From NCBI RefSeq assembly GCF_900176535.1, contig NZ_FWXT01000001.1:2356001-2420000 (forward strand): a DNA stretch of 64,000 nt. Direction: 5' to 3'. The DNA is from Pedobacter africanus (GTDB lineage Bacteria > Bacteroidota > Bacteroidia > Sphingobacteriales > Sphingobacteriaceae). The notes under the pieces are model-generated. The model saw nothing but the letters and a program-made list of their open reading frames with translations. It did no database searches and had not been told where the DNA came from. Positions 1-8,440 of this stretch are shown in pieces. A program made the position numbers and the translations under genes. Position 1 is the first letter of the stretch; each line of letters starts with the position of its first letter.

Positions 1-1957
1 AATTGTAAAAAGCAAAGGAATAATTGCTGTAATCGTCTTCGCTTTTAATCTTACCATCAGCCAGTATTTCGGGCAGCTGACTGTTGTAATTGTATTGCGG
101 TGATTTAAGGTCGATGACCAACGTACCGCGGATCCTGTTGTCAACAAATATGGGAATGATCCCAAAGTAGTTCTGATACCCGAAAGTATAGTTGAGCCTG
201 TAAAAGAAATTGGATTCCGGAACTTTAACGGAACCCGATTTAACCAGGTCTTTGTAATAGCTTAATGCAACTGATTTTTCATTGGAAATGATCGAGTCGC
301 TGTCGTTAAACTCATATAAATTGTATTCGAACTGAGTAAGGTAGCCTCCCAGCAATATCTTATTGACGTGTTTATGTAAATCAAAAGTGGATTCCAATAT
401 TGCCGGCTGCTTGAAATATTCGGCAATAAAAGCATCCGTTGAAACGGCCTTCTCCAGGCTTTCAATGGAGCTGATAACTTTGGGATCGTCTGTAGAACCC
501 AGTTTCTGTGCGATATTGTACCTTTTTTCCTTCTCTTTAAAATCTGTGAACCTCAGGTATTTAATGGAAGTAATGAAGGCAAGGCAAAAGAACAGGGCCG
601 CAAATATGCCTATAGAGAACTTTTTATTCCTGATGTAGATGTTCCATGCCATGATAAAAATGAACAGTGCATAAGCGATAAAAAATATGCTGAAGCCTGT
701 TGCTATGCGGTAAAGCAGGTAAACAAAAAATGCTGCAAGGAAAAGGATCAGCCGTTCGCGGTTGTTTACATTCAACTGCAGGGTCTGCTGCATGAATATA
801 TTCCCTATAAGGTACATATTGAACCACGCAAGGCATAAAATGATGATACTTACCCAGCTGATCCAGCCCAGGTTAATGATATTGGTGATATTGAAGTTTA
901 TTTTCGAGTTTTTGATAAAGCCAAAAAATACCTGGTCAAACAAAAAGGCCAGACCACTAAATACAATCAGCAATAACAAATGAAAAACAAGTCCACCGGC
1001 TTTACTGCTTTTAATCCATTCAGGCGCCCTATACTTATCGCTGTAGGTGTACATGAACAAGACCACCCAGGTAATGGCAATTACATTGAGCAGAAAATCA
1101 CCCAGGGAAGGCAGGAAAAAGCTTTCCCCAAAAATTGTGGGGCTAAATATCTGCAGGTTGAACTGATGGTTAAACCAGCCGTATTCCAGATCTGTAATCC
1201 TGATGGCCAGGAAAAAAACAATCAGCAATAGCGTCCCCGCAACCGGTCGGCCGCCTTTTGCCAGCCATGCAGAAAGGGAGTTGAAGAATAAACAGAAACT
1301 AAAAAGCCCGATGATCCAAAGCCAGACTTCTATTGTAGCATAAATGCCCCTGGAGTAGCCCTGTTTTAATTTAACCTCAAATAGGGGTTCGCCTTTTATG
1401 GTCCTGATGCCATAAACATCCCTGTCGGGATAACTGGCAAGCGACAAGGAATTGGCAGGACAGAGGTGTTTTGAAATGGTATTTTCGAGGTATTGGTTCT
1501 GGATGTCGAACTGGCTTTTGACATCTATCAGAAAAACGAGTGTGTAGCTGCCTGCCTTTTTTTTGATGACCTCATACGAGCCATTACGGAGTACTACAAA
1601 CGAGGAGCCTTCTTTTATGTTTTCGGGATTGGATGGAAATGCCCTGAATGAGCTCCAGAACTTAAGTTCATCATCCTGATATACCAGAATATTGATGCCC
1701 TGACCACGGTAAGCTTTAATGAAAGAAAGGCCAAAATTCTCGTTCAGGTGATAGCTTTTTGCATTTTCTACCTGCTTGGGGTCGGATAAGAAATTATAAA
1801 CGATCTGCTCTTTTGCATCCAGGTTTTTCTGAAGCTGATGTGCTTCATAACTGAGCAGCTCTTTCTTGGTAATAGAATGCCTTAAAGATAAAGCAGTAAC
1901 AATACAACAAGCGCCCAGTATCAATAAAAGAAATCGTATTTTACCTCTTATACCCAC
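1..1957 (-). CDS. Sensor histidine kinase-like membrane protein, N-terminal part (3' end cut by window edge)
   Basis: An uninterrupted frame of 652 codons runs from a GTG at 1957 off the left edge; I checked the frame at several points and it holds. An in-frame TAA lies 15 nt upstream of the GTG, and no ATG occurs early, so GTG is the best start. The protein begins with one membrane segment (about residues 5-27), then an extracytoplasmic region to about 200, then about eight hydrophobic segments to about residue 465, then a second soluble sensory region with an SNYS/AFYN stretch near the end. This layout and the ending resemble the sensory half of Bacteroidota membrane histidine kinases that continue into HAMP, HisKA and HATPase domains. 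Those domains would lie outside the window, so the kinase call is inference. Confidence 0.6.
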   Translation of the reverse strand, partial: MGIRGKIRFLLLILGACCIVTALSLRHSITKKELLSYEAHQLQKNLDAKEQIVYNFLSDPKQVENAKSYHLNENFGLSFIKAYRGQGINILVYQDDELKFWSSFRAFPSNPENIKEGSSFVVLRNGSYEVIKKKAGSYTLVFLIDVKSQFDIQNQYLENTISKHLCPANSLSLASYPDRDVYGIRTIKGEPLFEVKLKQGYSRGIYATIEVWLWIIGLFSFCLFFNSLSAWLAKGGRPVAGTLLLIVFFLAIRITDLEYGWFNHQFNLQIFSPTIFGESFFLPSLGDFLLNVIAITWVVLFMYTYSDKYRAPEWIKSSKAGGLVFHLLLLIVFSGLAFLFDQVFFGFIKNSKINFNITNIINLGWISWVSIIILCLAWFNMYLIGNIFMQQTLQLNVNNRERLILFLAAFFVYLLYRIATGFSIFFIAYALFIFIMAWNIYIRNKKFSIGIFAALFFCLAFITSIKYLRFTDFKEKEKRYNIAQKLGSTDDPKVISSIESLEKAVSTDAFIAEYFKQPAILESTFDLHKHVNKILLGGYLTQFEYNLYEFNDSDSIISNEKSVALSYYKDLVKSGSVKVPESNFFYRLNYTFGYQNYFGIIPIFVDNRIRGTLVIDLKSPQYNYNSQLPEILADGKIKSEDDYSNYSFAFYN

Positions 1958-1989
1958 GCTTGTTGTATTTTATATGTTCATTTCATGGA

Positions 1990-2868
1990 TCAGGCAGTGG
2001 CGGAACTGGTCTGCACGGTCCTGCTTACTTTTTTTACCAGACCTTGTAGTACATTTCCCGGGCCAACTTCGATAAATTCATCAGCACCATCTGCAATCAT
2101 ACGCTCAACAGTCTGCGTCCACCGCACAGCACCGGTTAACTGCGTGATCAGGTTTGCTTTTATTTTTTGAGGATCGGTATTCGGTTGTGGATCAACATTC
2201 TGATAAATAGGACACACGGGCGACTGAATACTCACTTTTTCTATGGCTTCCTGAAGCTCTACCCTTGCCGGCTCCATTAAAGGCGAGTGAAAAGCACCGC
2301 CTACATTTAGTTTCAATGCACGCTTTGCTCCGGCCTCTGTTAGTTGCTGACAAGCCAGGTCAACCCCTTCAATACTCCCTGAAATTACGATCTGTCCGGG
2401 GCAATTGTAATTGGCGGCAACCACAACGGCATCAATACCTGCACAAACATTTTCAACGACCTCGTTTTCCAGGCCCAGAATGGCTGCCATTGTAGATGGC
2501 TGCAGTTCGCAAGCCTTTTGCATGGCATTTGCACGTGTAATCACCAACCTTAGCCCGTCTTCAAAAGAAAGTGCATTGGCTGCAACCAGCGCAGAGAACT
2601 CTCCCAGAGAATGTCCTGCTACCATATCGGGCTTAAACTCAGCCCCCAATGTTTTTGCAAGGATTACAGAATGCAAAAATATGGCTGGCTGGGTAACTTT
2701 TGTCTGTTTCAACTCCTCATCGGTACCCGAAAACATGATGTCGCTGATGCGAAATCCAATGATCTCATTTGCCTTTTCAAATAAGGCCCTGGCAACTTCA
2801 TTTTCGTAAAGTTCCTTACCCATGCCCGAAAACTGGGCACCCTGCCCCGGAAAAATATATGCTTTCAT
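1990..2868 (-). CDS. fabD: Malonyl-CoA:ACP transacylase (FabD)
   Basis: Transfers malonyl from CoA to acyl carrier protein, giving the extender unit for fatty-acid synthesis in the cytoplasm. The 292-residue length is normal for the family. The N-terminal GQGAQ motif is at residues 8-12, the nucleophile serine lies in GHSLG (Ser87), and the partner histidine in GAFHSP (His194). It follows folE on the same strand after a 55-nt gap and precedes the histidine-kinase-like gene. The other fatty-acid genes here, acpP and fabF, are about 57 kb away, so fabD is not clustered with them. Confidence 0.96.
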   Translation of the reverse strand: MKAYIFPGQGAQFSGMGKELYENEVARALFEKANEIIGFRISDIMFSGTDEELKQTKVTQPAIFLHSVILAKTLGAEFKPDMVAGHSLGEFSALVAANALSFEDGLRLVITRANAMQKACELQPSTMAAILGLENEVVENVCAGIDAVVVAANYNCPGQIVISGSIEGVDLACQQLTEAGAKRALKLNVGGAFHSPLMEPARVELQEAIEKVSIQSPVCPIYQNVDPQPNTDPQKIKANLITQLTGAVRWTQTVERMIADGADEFIEVGPGNVLQGLVKKVSRTVQTSSATA

Positions 2869-2923
2869 TTATTTACTGTTTTAAAACTCAGGAGTAAAAC
2901 TCCCATAATGCTATTTTATGCTA

Positions 2924-3556
2924 TTAATGCAGGTTTGCTGTAATGAGCCTCAAAAACTCGGCCCTGGTTTTATCCTTTGCAAATTCACCGGTAAATGCGG
3001 AAGTCGTGGTTACAGAATTTTGCTTCTGTATGCCTCTCATGGCCATGCACAGGTGTTTGCATTCAATTACCACTGCCACACCCGCCGGCATTAATGTATC
3101 CTGGATACAATCGCGGATTTCATTGGTTAAACGCTCCTGTACCTGCAGCCTTCGTGCAAAGGCATCTACTATCCTTGGGATTTTGCTTAAGCCAACGATA
3201 TGCCCGTTAGGAATATAAGCCACATGAGCCTTGCCAAAAAAAGGCAGCATGTGGTGTTCACACATAGAAAAAACCTCTATGTCTTTTACGACTACCATCT
3301 GGCTGTAATCCTCTTTAAACATCGCTGAGCGCAATATCCCGGCAGGATCTACATCGTATCCATGCGTAAGGTACTGTAAGGCTTTAGCCACGCGTTCAGG
3401 TGTTTTTATCAGGCCTTCACGTTCCGGGTTTTCTCCAAGCTGACCAAGGATGTCCTTATAATGATCTGCAACAGCAGCTATTTTACCTTCGTTATAACGG
3501 TCTATTTTAATGTACCCGTTATCTTCATCATCTAAATGATTTGTGTGATTATCCAT
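2924..3556 (-). CDS. folE: GTP cyclohydrolase I (FolE)
   Basis: Converts GTP to 7,8-dihydroneopterin triphosphate, the entry step to folate, biopterin and (via QueD) 7-deazaguanine compounds. The 210-residue protein has the zinc ligands Cys99, His102 and Cys170 and the catalytic His101 inside SMCEHH and ECKHLC. The TxxTSAFxG segment near residue 184 is also typical. The first ~20 residues are acidic and variable. The upstream PTPS/QueD-family gene ends 8 nt before this start, so the two are almost surely cotranscribed and the product is a likely substrate for that neighbour. Confidence 0.97.
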   Translation of the reverse strand: MDNHTNHLDDEDNGYIKIDRYNEGKIAAVADHYKDILGQLGENPEREGLIKTPERVAKALQYLTHGYDVDPAGILRSAMFKEDYSQMVVVKDIEVFSMCEHHMLPFFGKAHVAYIPNGHIVGLSKIPRIVDAFARRLQVQERLTNEIRDCIQDTLMPAGVAVVIECKHLCMAMRGIQKQNSVTTTSAFTGEFAKDKTRAEFLRLITANLH

Positions 3557-3564
3557 ATGTACAA

Positions 3565-3978
3565 TTAATGACCAAAATATTCAACAAAGTTATTTTCGGT
3601 CTCGTAAATTTTTATGCTGTGCAGTTGTGCACCGGATTCTGCGATCAGGTTTACCAATTCGTCCCAGATGGCTACAGCCAGGTTCTCTGTAGAGGCCAGT
3701 TTGCCCTTCATAAAATCGACATCAAGGTTCAGGTTCTTATGGTCAATTTTATCAACCACATAAGTATTGGTAATGTCTTTAAGCCATTTAAGATCTACCA
3801 GGAAGCCAGTTTCGGGATTGATCTCGCCCTTAACGGTTACATACAACTGGTAGTTGTGGCCATGCCAGTTGGGGTTAGCACATTTGCCATAAACTTCTGT
3901 ATTTTGTGCTTCGGTCCAGTCGGGCCTCGATAATTTATGTGCAGCGTTAAATGATGCTTTTCTGGTTATATAAATCAT
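3565..3978 (-). CDS. queD: 6-pyruvoyltetrahydropterin synthase / QueD family protein
   Basis: A 137-residue member of the PTPS/QueD fold, which acts on dihydroneopterin triphosphate made by FolE. Zinc ligands are His14, His39 and His41, and the catalytic Asp79-His80 and Glu126 are visible. The active-site cysteine is Cys33 and is separated from HGH by five residues (GKCANPNWHGHNY). As I recall the family, classical QueD proteins have three residues there, and the longer spacing is typical of eukaryotic-type PTPS. The gene may therefore serve pterin rather than queuosine synthesis; the symbol is a family label only. No other queuosine gene (queC, queE, queF) is in the window. It is the first gene of a queD-folE-fabD run. 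Confidence 0.9.
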   Translation of the reverse strand: MIYITRKASFNAAHKLSRPDWTEAQNTEVYGKCANPNWHGHNYQLYVTVKGEINPETGFLVDLKWLKDITNTYVVDKIDHKNLNLDVDFMKGKLASTENLAVAIWDELVNLIAESGAQLHSIKIYETENNFVEYFGH

Positions 3979-3996
3979 GCTCTGTTATATTATTGA

Positions 3997-4033
3997 CAAA
4001 TATACGCAGAAAGGTTAAAGTAGAAAGGTTAAA
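3997..4033 (-). promoter_or_regulatory. Candidate promoter for the queD-folE run with a 12-nt direct repeat
   Basis: On the minus strand TATATTTG (4004-3997) fits the Bacteroidota -7 consensus TAnnTTTG, 19 nt upstream of the start codon. Immediately upstream, the 12-mer AGAAAGGTTAAA (plus-strand sense) occurs twice at 4008-4019 and 4022-4033, a 14-nt period. The repeats lie across the expected -33 zone and also 17 nt upstream of the divergent mqnB start, so a regulator bound there could affect both directions. Motif match only. Confidence 0.45.
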
Positions 4034-4050
4034 TCTCTAACTTAGCTGGT

Positions 4051-4683
4051 ATGAAGATTCTTTTGGTTGCCGCCACCTGGCCGGAAATAGCACCGCTGGC
4101 CGCTCACTTTCAAGTGCCTGAAAAGGATTTTGTCAAAACTGAGCACTTTGATTTGCTGGTTACAGGCGTTGGCATGACCGCCACCGCATATGCCCTGGGC
4201 AAACATCTTTCCAGCAACTATAAGCTTGTGCTGAACCTCGGAATCGCAGGCTCTTTTGACCGCAGCATTCCGCTGGGGACAGTGCTGAACATCAGCAGCG
4301 ACGAATTTGCTGAGCTCGGGGCAGAGAACAGGGCTGAATTTCTGAGTATTGATGAGCTGGGCTTTGGCAGGGCGGGATATACGGCGGTCAACAACCTGCT
4401 TCATGAGGATGTGAACAAACTCCAGAAAGTAAAGGGCATTACCGTAAACCGTGTACATGGTGATGCTGCAAGTATTGAACGGATTATAGCACAATGTAAC
4501 CCTGTAACAGAAAGCATGGAAGGTGCCGCTGTACTTTATTGCTGTCATGAGGCCGCTTTGCCCTGCCTGCAGATCAGGGCCATTTCCAATTATATAGAAC
4601 CCCGAAATAGAGAGAACTGGCAGATTGGCCTGGCCATTAAAAACCTGAATGAATGGGCTATTGGATTTTTGACAAATACATAA
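4051..4683 (+). CDS. mqnB: Futalosine hydrolase (MqnB)
   Basis: Splits futalosine (or its aminodeoxy form) into hypoxanthine/adenine and dehypoxanthine futalosine in the alternative menaquinone pathway. The 210-residue protein is in the nucleoside phosphorylase/MTAN superfamily: the early VTGVGM turn (about residues 37-42), NLGIAGSF (62-69) and the catalytic-region motif SMEGAA (155-160). The closing residues RAISNYIEPRNRENWQIG are typical of MqnB and separate it from MTA/SAH nucleosidase. mqnD follows 34 nt downstream on the same strand, which supports the pathway assignment. Confidence 0.93.
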   Translation: MKILLVAATWPEIAPLAAHFQVPEKDFVKTEHFDLLVTGVGMTATAYALGKHLSSNYKLVLNLGIAGSFDRSIPLGTVLNISSDEFAELGAENRAEFLSIDELGFGRAGYTAVNNLLHEDVNKLQKVKGITVNRVHGDAASIERIIAQCNPVTESMEGAAVLYCCHEAALPCLQIRAISNYIEPRNRENWQIGLAIKNLNEWAIGFLTNT

Positions 4684-4717
4684 CCAACAGTTTTTAGCGA
4701 GTCCTTACATTTACAGC

Positions 4718-5572
4718 ATGAAACTTAGCCTTGGTTTTTCACCCTGCCCAAACGACACCTTTATTTTTGATGCGCTGATCCACCATAAGATCGACACGGA
4801 AGGTTTAGAATTTGAAGTCTTTTTTGACGATGTGGAAACTTTGAACCAAAAAGCGTTTCGCGGGGAGCTGGACATTACAAAACTAAGCTTCCATGCTTTT
4901 GCCTATGTACATGGGCAATATGCACTGCTTGATTCAGGAAGCGCGCTGGGATTTGGTGTAGGCCCTTTGCTGATTTGCCACAACGAAAGTCTTGCTGCCA
5001 ATAAAGATCATTTAAGCCCCGTTCTAAAGGTTGGCATCCCCGGCCGGTATACCACCGCAAATTTCCTGTTGGGTATTGCTTTCCCCCATTTGACAAACAA
5101 ACAGGAAATGGTTTTCTCAGAAATAGAAAGTGCTTTATTGGAAGACACGATTGATCTGGGCTTAATCATTCACGAGAACAGGTTCACCTATGCTGATAAA
5201 GGCCTGCATAAAGTGATAGATCTGGGGAATTACTGGGAAGAAAAAACCGGCTGTGCCATTCCCCTTGGCGGGATCGTAGTTAACCGCAGGCTAGACCAGG
5301 AGACAAAAGAAAAAGTAAACAGGTTAGTCAGAAAGTCTGTTGAATTCGCCTTCGCCAATCCCAAATCGGGCATTGAGTTTATCCGGCAGCATGCCCAGGA
5401 AATGAGTGAAGAGGTAATGTACAGGCACATCGAACTTTATGTAAACAAATACAGCATTGAACTGGGAATGGAAGGAAGAAAAGCGATAGATGTGCTGTTT
5501 GAAATGGCCAGAAAAAAAGGCCTGATCCCTGTGGCTGAGCAGGATATTTACCTGACAAGCCCGGTTCTTTAA
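4718..5572 (+). CDS. mqnD: 1,4-dihydroxy-6-naphthoate synthase (MqnD)
   Basis: Converts cyclic dehypoxanthine futalosine to 1,4-dihydroxy-6-naphthoate, the last dedicated cytosolic ring-forming step of the futalosine menaquinone route. The 284-residue protein starts with the family signature GFSPCPNDTFIF and has the periplasmic-binding-protein-like fold of the family, with the conserved IHENRFTY stretch in the middle. It forms a two-gene unit with mqnB. Its TAA stop shares the TTAA at 5569-5572 with the stop of the convergent lipoprotein gene. mqnA, mqnC and mqnE are not in the window. Confidence 0.95.
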   Translation: MKLSLGFSPCPNDTFIFDALIHHKIDTEGLEFEVFFDDVETLNQKAFRGELDITKLSFHAFAYVHGQYALLDSGSALGFGVGPLLICHNESLAANKDHLSPVLKVGIPGRYTTANFLLGIAFPHLTNKQEMVFSEIESALLEDTIDLGLIIHENRFTYADKGLHKVIDLGNYWEEKTGCAIPLGGIVVNRRLDQETKEKVNRLVRKSVEFAFANPKSGIEFIRQHAQEMSEEVMYRHIELYVNKYSIELGMEGRKAIDVLFEMARKKGLIPVAEQDIYLTSPVL

Positions 5573-5946
5573 TTGCAGGGGCCGTCAGGAATTTCTTTGG
5601 TGATCTTTAGTAATTTAGTTACTACCATCGTCGAATCAAAATCGGCGGACATACTTAAACTATCCGACTTAATGGCATGTGCCTCTGCTTCAATATAAAC
5701 AGGCTCATAGGGTTTTTCAAAATTAAAATTGCTGTAAGCCAGTTCCAACGTCTTTGCGCTATCGGCCACCCAATACTCGGTACCTTCCTCACAATCGGTA
5801 AAAGACTTCAATTCAGGACCAAAACTGTATAAACCTTTTATAACACGGGTATTGCCCTTTTTTGTTTCTGCAGGTCGGGGATTACATGCCATTGCAGTAA
5901 CAGCAAGGGCTATTGTTAAAAATAGCAGGCTTTTAAATATATTCAT
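5569..5946 (-). CDS. Small lipoprotein of unknown function
   Basis: The 125-residue protein starts with a lipoprotein signal; the lipobox ends at Cys21 (TAMAC), so it should be exported and lipidated. The mature part has a GLYSFGPELKSFTDCEEG stretch followed by beta-rich sequence and ends in PDGPCN. The glycine/phenylalanine and cysteine pattern recalls the small OB-fold domain at the C-terminus of NlpE-type lipoproteins, but this is a weak resemblance. It is the last gene of the long minus-strand run and starts 3 nt after the LolE-like permease gene ends, so a role linked to envelope or lipoprotein handling is possible. Confidence 0.7.
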   Translation of the reverse strand: MNIFKSLLFLTIALAVTAMACNPRPAETKKGNTRVIKGLYSFGPELKSFTDCEEGTEYWVADSAKTLELAYSNFNFEKPYEPVYIEAEAHAIKSDSLSMSADFDSTMVVTKLLKITKEIPDGPCN

Positions 5947-5949
5947 GAT

Positions 5950-7185
5950 TTAGAGATCTTGATTTAAATGATTTATCTTCTTTACGCTCAAATTAGCTGA
6001 CAAAGCTGATGCCATAAACGAAAAAACACTCACTGTTAAAAATACCAGCAAAAAATCCTTCCATTTTAACGCTACCGGATAGGCATTGGTAATGACCAGA
6101 TTGTCCTGCGTCATTTTTACCAGTCCGAACCTTTGCTGCAGGAGGCAAAAGCCCAGCCCCACAATAAGGCCAAATACACAGCCAGCCATGGTGATCATCA
6201 TGCCTTCCAGCAAAAATATTCGTTTAATCAGCTTTTTACCGGCCCCCAGGCTACTGAGGATCGCAATATCTTTTAGTTTATCAATTACCAGCATGGTTAA
6301 AGAACCAATGATGTTAAATATGGCAATGATCAGTATAAAGGTCAGGATGATGTACACCGCCCATTTTTCACTGCCTAAGATATTATACAATACTTTATTC
6401 TGCTGTATTCTGTCTTTAATTTCAAAATTTTGCCCAATACGCTCCTCTATATTTGCCTTGAACTGATCTGCATCAACCCCACGTTCCAGGTTAATTTCAA
6501 TGGATGAAATCCTGACCGGTTCTTCCAGCAGTTTCCTTGCAAACCTTAAAGGTACAATGGCTACATTATCAAAATCCTGCTGAACTTCAAAAACTCCCGA
6601 AACAGGGATGGAAAGTATGGTAAAGTCTTCTGCGGGGTTAACTGAGCTTGCACTGCTGGCTTTCTTTTTAGGGGAAAAAACCTGGAGTGGATTAAAAGGA
6701 TCCGTTGTATTTACCATCAGAAAAGTCTGAATTGCCGAACCAATAACGGCATAATTGAGGCTCTTGTTTTCGAGGGTAAAATTACCATCGATAGTGATAC
6801 TGTCCAGGCTTTTGTTCTTTAAATAATCAGTGCTGACCCCCTTTACCAGTCCTACCGACTGTTTGTCATTGTACCGCAGCAGCGCATTTTCAGCCAGCAC
6901 CTCGGTAAAAGAATATACCCCTTTTTCTTTTCTTAACTTGTTAAAGTATGGGGTATTGGGATCAAATGTCTTTCCCTCAACCGGAGATATGACAATTTGC
7001 GGGGTAATGGTATTGAACATTTTCAGCACCACCTCTTCAAAGCCGTTAAATACAGACAAAATGATAATCAGCGCAGCACTACCTACGAAAACACCTGCTA
7101 CAGAAATGGTAGAGATGATGTTAATGGCATTGGTAGATTTCTTTGCAAAAAGATACCGACGGGCTATGTAAAACGGTGTATTCAA
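5950..7185 (-). CDS. ABC transporter permease, LolC/LolE (FtsX) family
   Basis: A 411-residue inner-membrane permease with the family layout: N-terminal helix (IARRYLFAKK then a hydrophobic segment at about 25-48), a large periplasmic MacB-type domain (about 50-270), and three C-terminal membrane segments around 275-300, 320-345 and 375-400. Start and length fit LolC/LolE-like proteins that release outer-membrane lipoproteins from the inner membrane together with a LolD ATPase. No ATPase gene is adjacent, so the partner must be elsewhere. It sits in a run with two lipoproteins (GldD and the 5569-5946 product), which fits a role in lipoprotein sorting, but that link is inference. Confidence 0.85.
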   Translation of the reverse strand: MNTPFYIARRYLFAKKSTNAINIISTISVAGVFVGSAALIIILSVFNGFEEVVLKMFNTITPQIVISPVEGKTFDPNTPYFNKLRKEKGVYSFTEVLAENALLRYNDKQSVGLVKGVSTDYLKNKSLDSITIDGNFTLENKSLNYAVIGSAIQTFLMVNTTDPFNPLQVFSPKKKASSASSVNPAEDFTILSIPVSGVFEVQQDFDNVAIVPLRFARKLLEEPVRISSIEINLERGVDADQFKANIEERIGQNFEIKDRIQQNKVLYNILGSEKWAVYIILTFILIIAIFNIIGSLTMLVIDKLKDIAILSSLGAGKKLIKRIFLLEGMMITMAGCVFGLIVGLGFCLLQQRFGLVKMTQDNLVITNAYPVALKWKDFLLVFLTVSVFSFMASALSANLSVKKINHLNQDL

Positions 7186-7201
7186 TATAAAACGATATTA
7201 C

Positions 7202-7840
7202 TTATCCTAAATAAGGATTGTGCGCTTTCTCGAAACCTATACTTGTAGACTGGCCATGACCGGGATAAACCACACAATCATCCGGCAATATAAACAAGTT
7301 ATTCTTGATACTGTTGATTAATTGCAAATGATTACCCCCAGGAAGATCTGTACGGCCTATACTGTAATAGAACAAAACATCGCCCCCTATCAGGAAATTA
7401 TCTGCAGCAGCATAAAAACATAAATGTGCAGGTGAATGTCCGGGCGCAAAAATGATTTCGAGCTGGCTGTTGCCAAAACTGATCTTACCCGATTCGGGCA
7501 GAAATACTTCAGGTTCTGGAGACATTTCGTAGCGCAGGCCCATCTGCGGAACGTAGCCAGGTATGGCCTGTAACACATACAGTTCCCCCTTATGGAACTG
7601 CGGCTTAAGGCCCCAGGTATCATATACAAACTTATTGCCAAATACGTGGTCGTAATGGCAATGGGTATTCAGCAAAAGTACAGGCTTTAAGCCTTTCTCC
7701 TTAATAAAATTGGCAAACGCCGTCTGCTCCTCACCATCATACATTCCGGGGTCAATAATTACACATTCTTTTGTCTCATCAAACAGAATGTATGTATTTT
7801 CTCTAACCGGGTTAAATGTGAACTGTTGAATACTAATCAT
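7202..7840 (-). CDS. MBL-fold metallo-hydrolase (glyoxalase II-like)
   Basis: A 212-residue metallo-beta-lactamase-fold hydrolase. Metal-binding motif THCHYDH is at residues 59-65 (His60, His62, Asp64, His65); a later histidine is in APGHSPAHL, the bridging aspartate in GGDVLFY, and the last histidine in YPGHG. The compact size without the C-terminal glyoxalase domain matches the short GloB-like proteins whose substrate is usually not known. It is cytoplasmic, with no signal. It lies between gldD and the permease with gaps of 14 and 16 nt, so it is cotranscribed with them. Confidence 0.9.
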   Translation of the reverse strand: MISIQQFTFNPVRENTYILFDETKECVIIDPGMYDGEEQTAFANFIKEKGLKPVLLLNTHCHYDHVFGNKFVYDTWGLKPQFHKGELYVLQAIPGYVPQMGLRYEMSPEPEVFLPESGKISFGNSQLEIIFAPGHSPAHLCFYAAADNFLIGGDVLFYYSIGRTDLPGGNHLQLINSIKNNLFILPDDCVVYPGHGQSTSIGFEKAHNPYLG

Positions 7841-7854
7841 AGGATGTTATTAAT

Positions 7855-8439
7855 CTAATTTTTCCACTTAAATGTACTGATCATCTGATCGATGTCTTTT
7901 TTGATAAAAGCCACAACTGGTTGAATGGAATCGTACTGAGGCCTTTCGTTAAAATACAATGCCCCTCTGAAATAATGTTTTGTACTGTCTGTAAGGAAGA
8001 ACTGAACAGAAGAGGCGGTATTGCCCTCTATGGCATAATAAACGCCATATACCTTTTTATCAGGGTAGTTGATGATTTTCTGATCAATTGCATTTGCTTT
8101 CACGGTATGTTTAAATGCAAAGGTCCTGGCATCTTCTACCAGGTTTTCATATTCTTTTCGGGAAGATACATCATAATAAGTAAGATGCAGACGCCCGTTA
8201 AACTGCGGAAAGGAAAGATTATACCAGCAAGGCTGGGTATCGGCACTACTATCGGCCTGTAAAACTGCATATCTTGGGTATTCAAAGGAGAAAGGGCAGG
8301 CCTTGTTGTACAGTTGGTATGCTTTGGCAGGAAAATCAATCCTGTAATAGCCCCTTGGCTTCGGGGTGTAATTATTGTTGTTACAGGCAGAGAATGCGAG
8401 TAAACTGCTCAATAAAAAAAGACAACTGTATCTGCTCAT
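7855..8439 (-). CDS. gldD: Gliding motility lipoprotein GldD
   Basis: GldD is a lipoprotein required for gliding in Flavobacterium and present in many non-gliding Bacteroidota. The 194-residue reading starts at ATG 8439, one base after the aroE stop; a longer open frame upstream would overlap aroE and lacks a signal. It begins with a lipoprotein signal ending in a lipobox (LLAFSAC), followed by the characteristic PKPRGYYRIDFP segment, CPFSFEYP, and the C-terminal block DSTKHYFRGALYF then PVVAFIKKDI. Tight coupling to aroE and the MBL gene suggests one transcript. Whether this organism glides cannot be told from the window. Confidence 0.93.
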   Translation of the reverse strand: MSRYSCLFLLSSLLAFSACNNNNYTPKPRGYYRIDFPAKAYQLYNKACPFSFEYPRYAVLQADSSADTQPCWYNLSFPQFNGRLHLTYYDVSSRKEYENLVEDARTFAFKHTVKANAIDQKIINYPDKKVYGVYYAIEGNTASSVQFFLTDSTKHYFRGALYFNERPQYDSIQPVVAFIKKDIDQMISTFKWKN

Positions 8440-8440
8440 G

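Noticed and set aside
262..1231. Several 60-90 codon ORFs on both strands near the left edge
   Set aside because: All are shadows of the continuous minus-strand membrane-protein frame that runs off the window.
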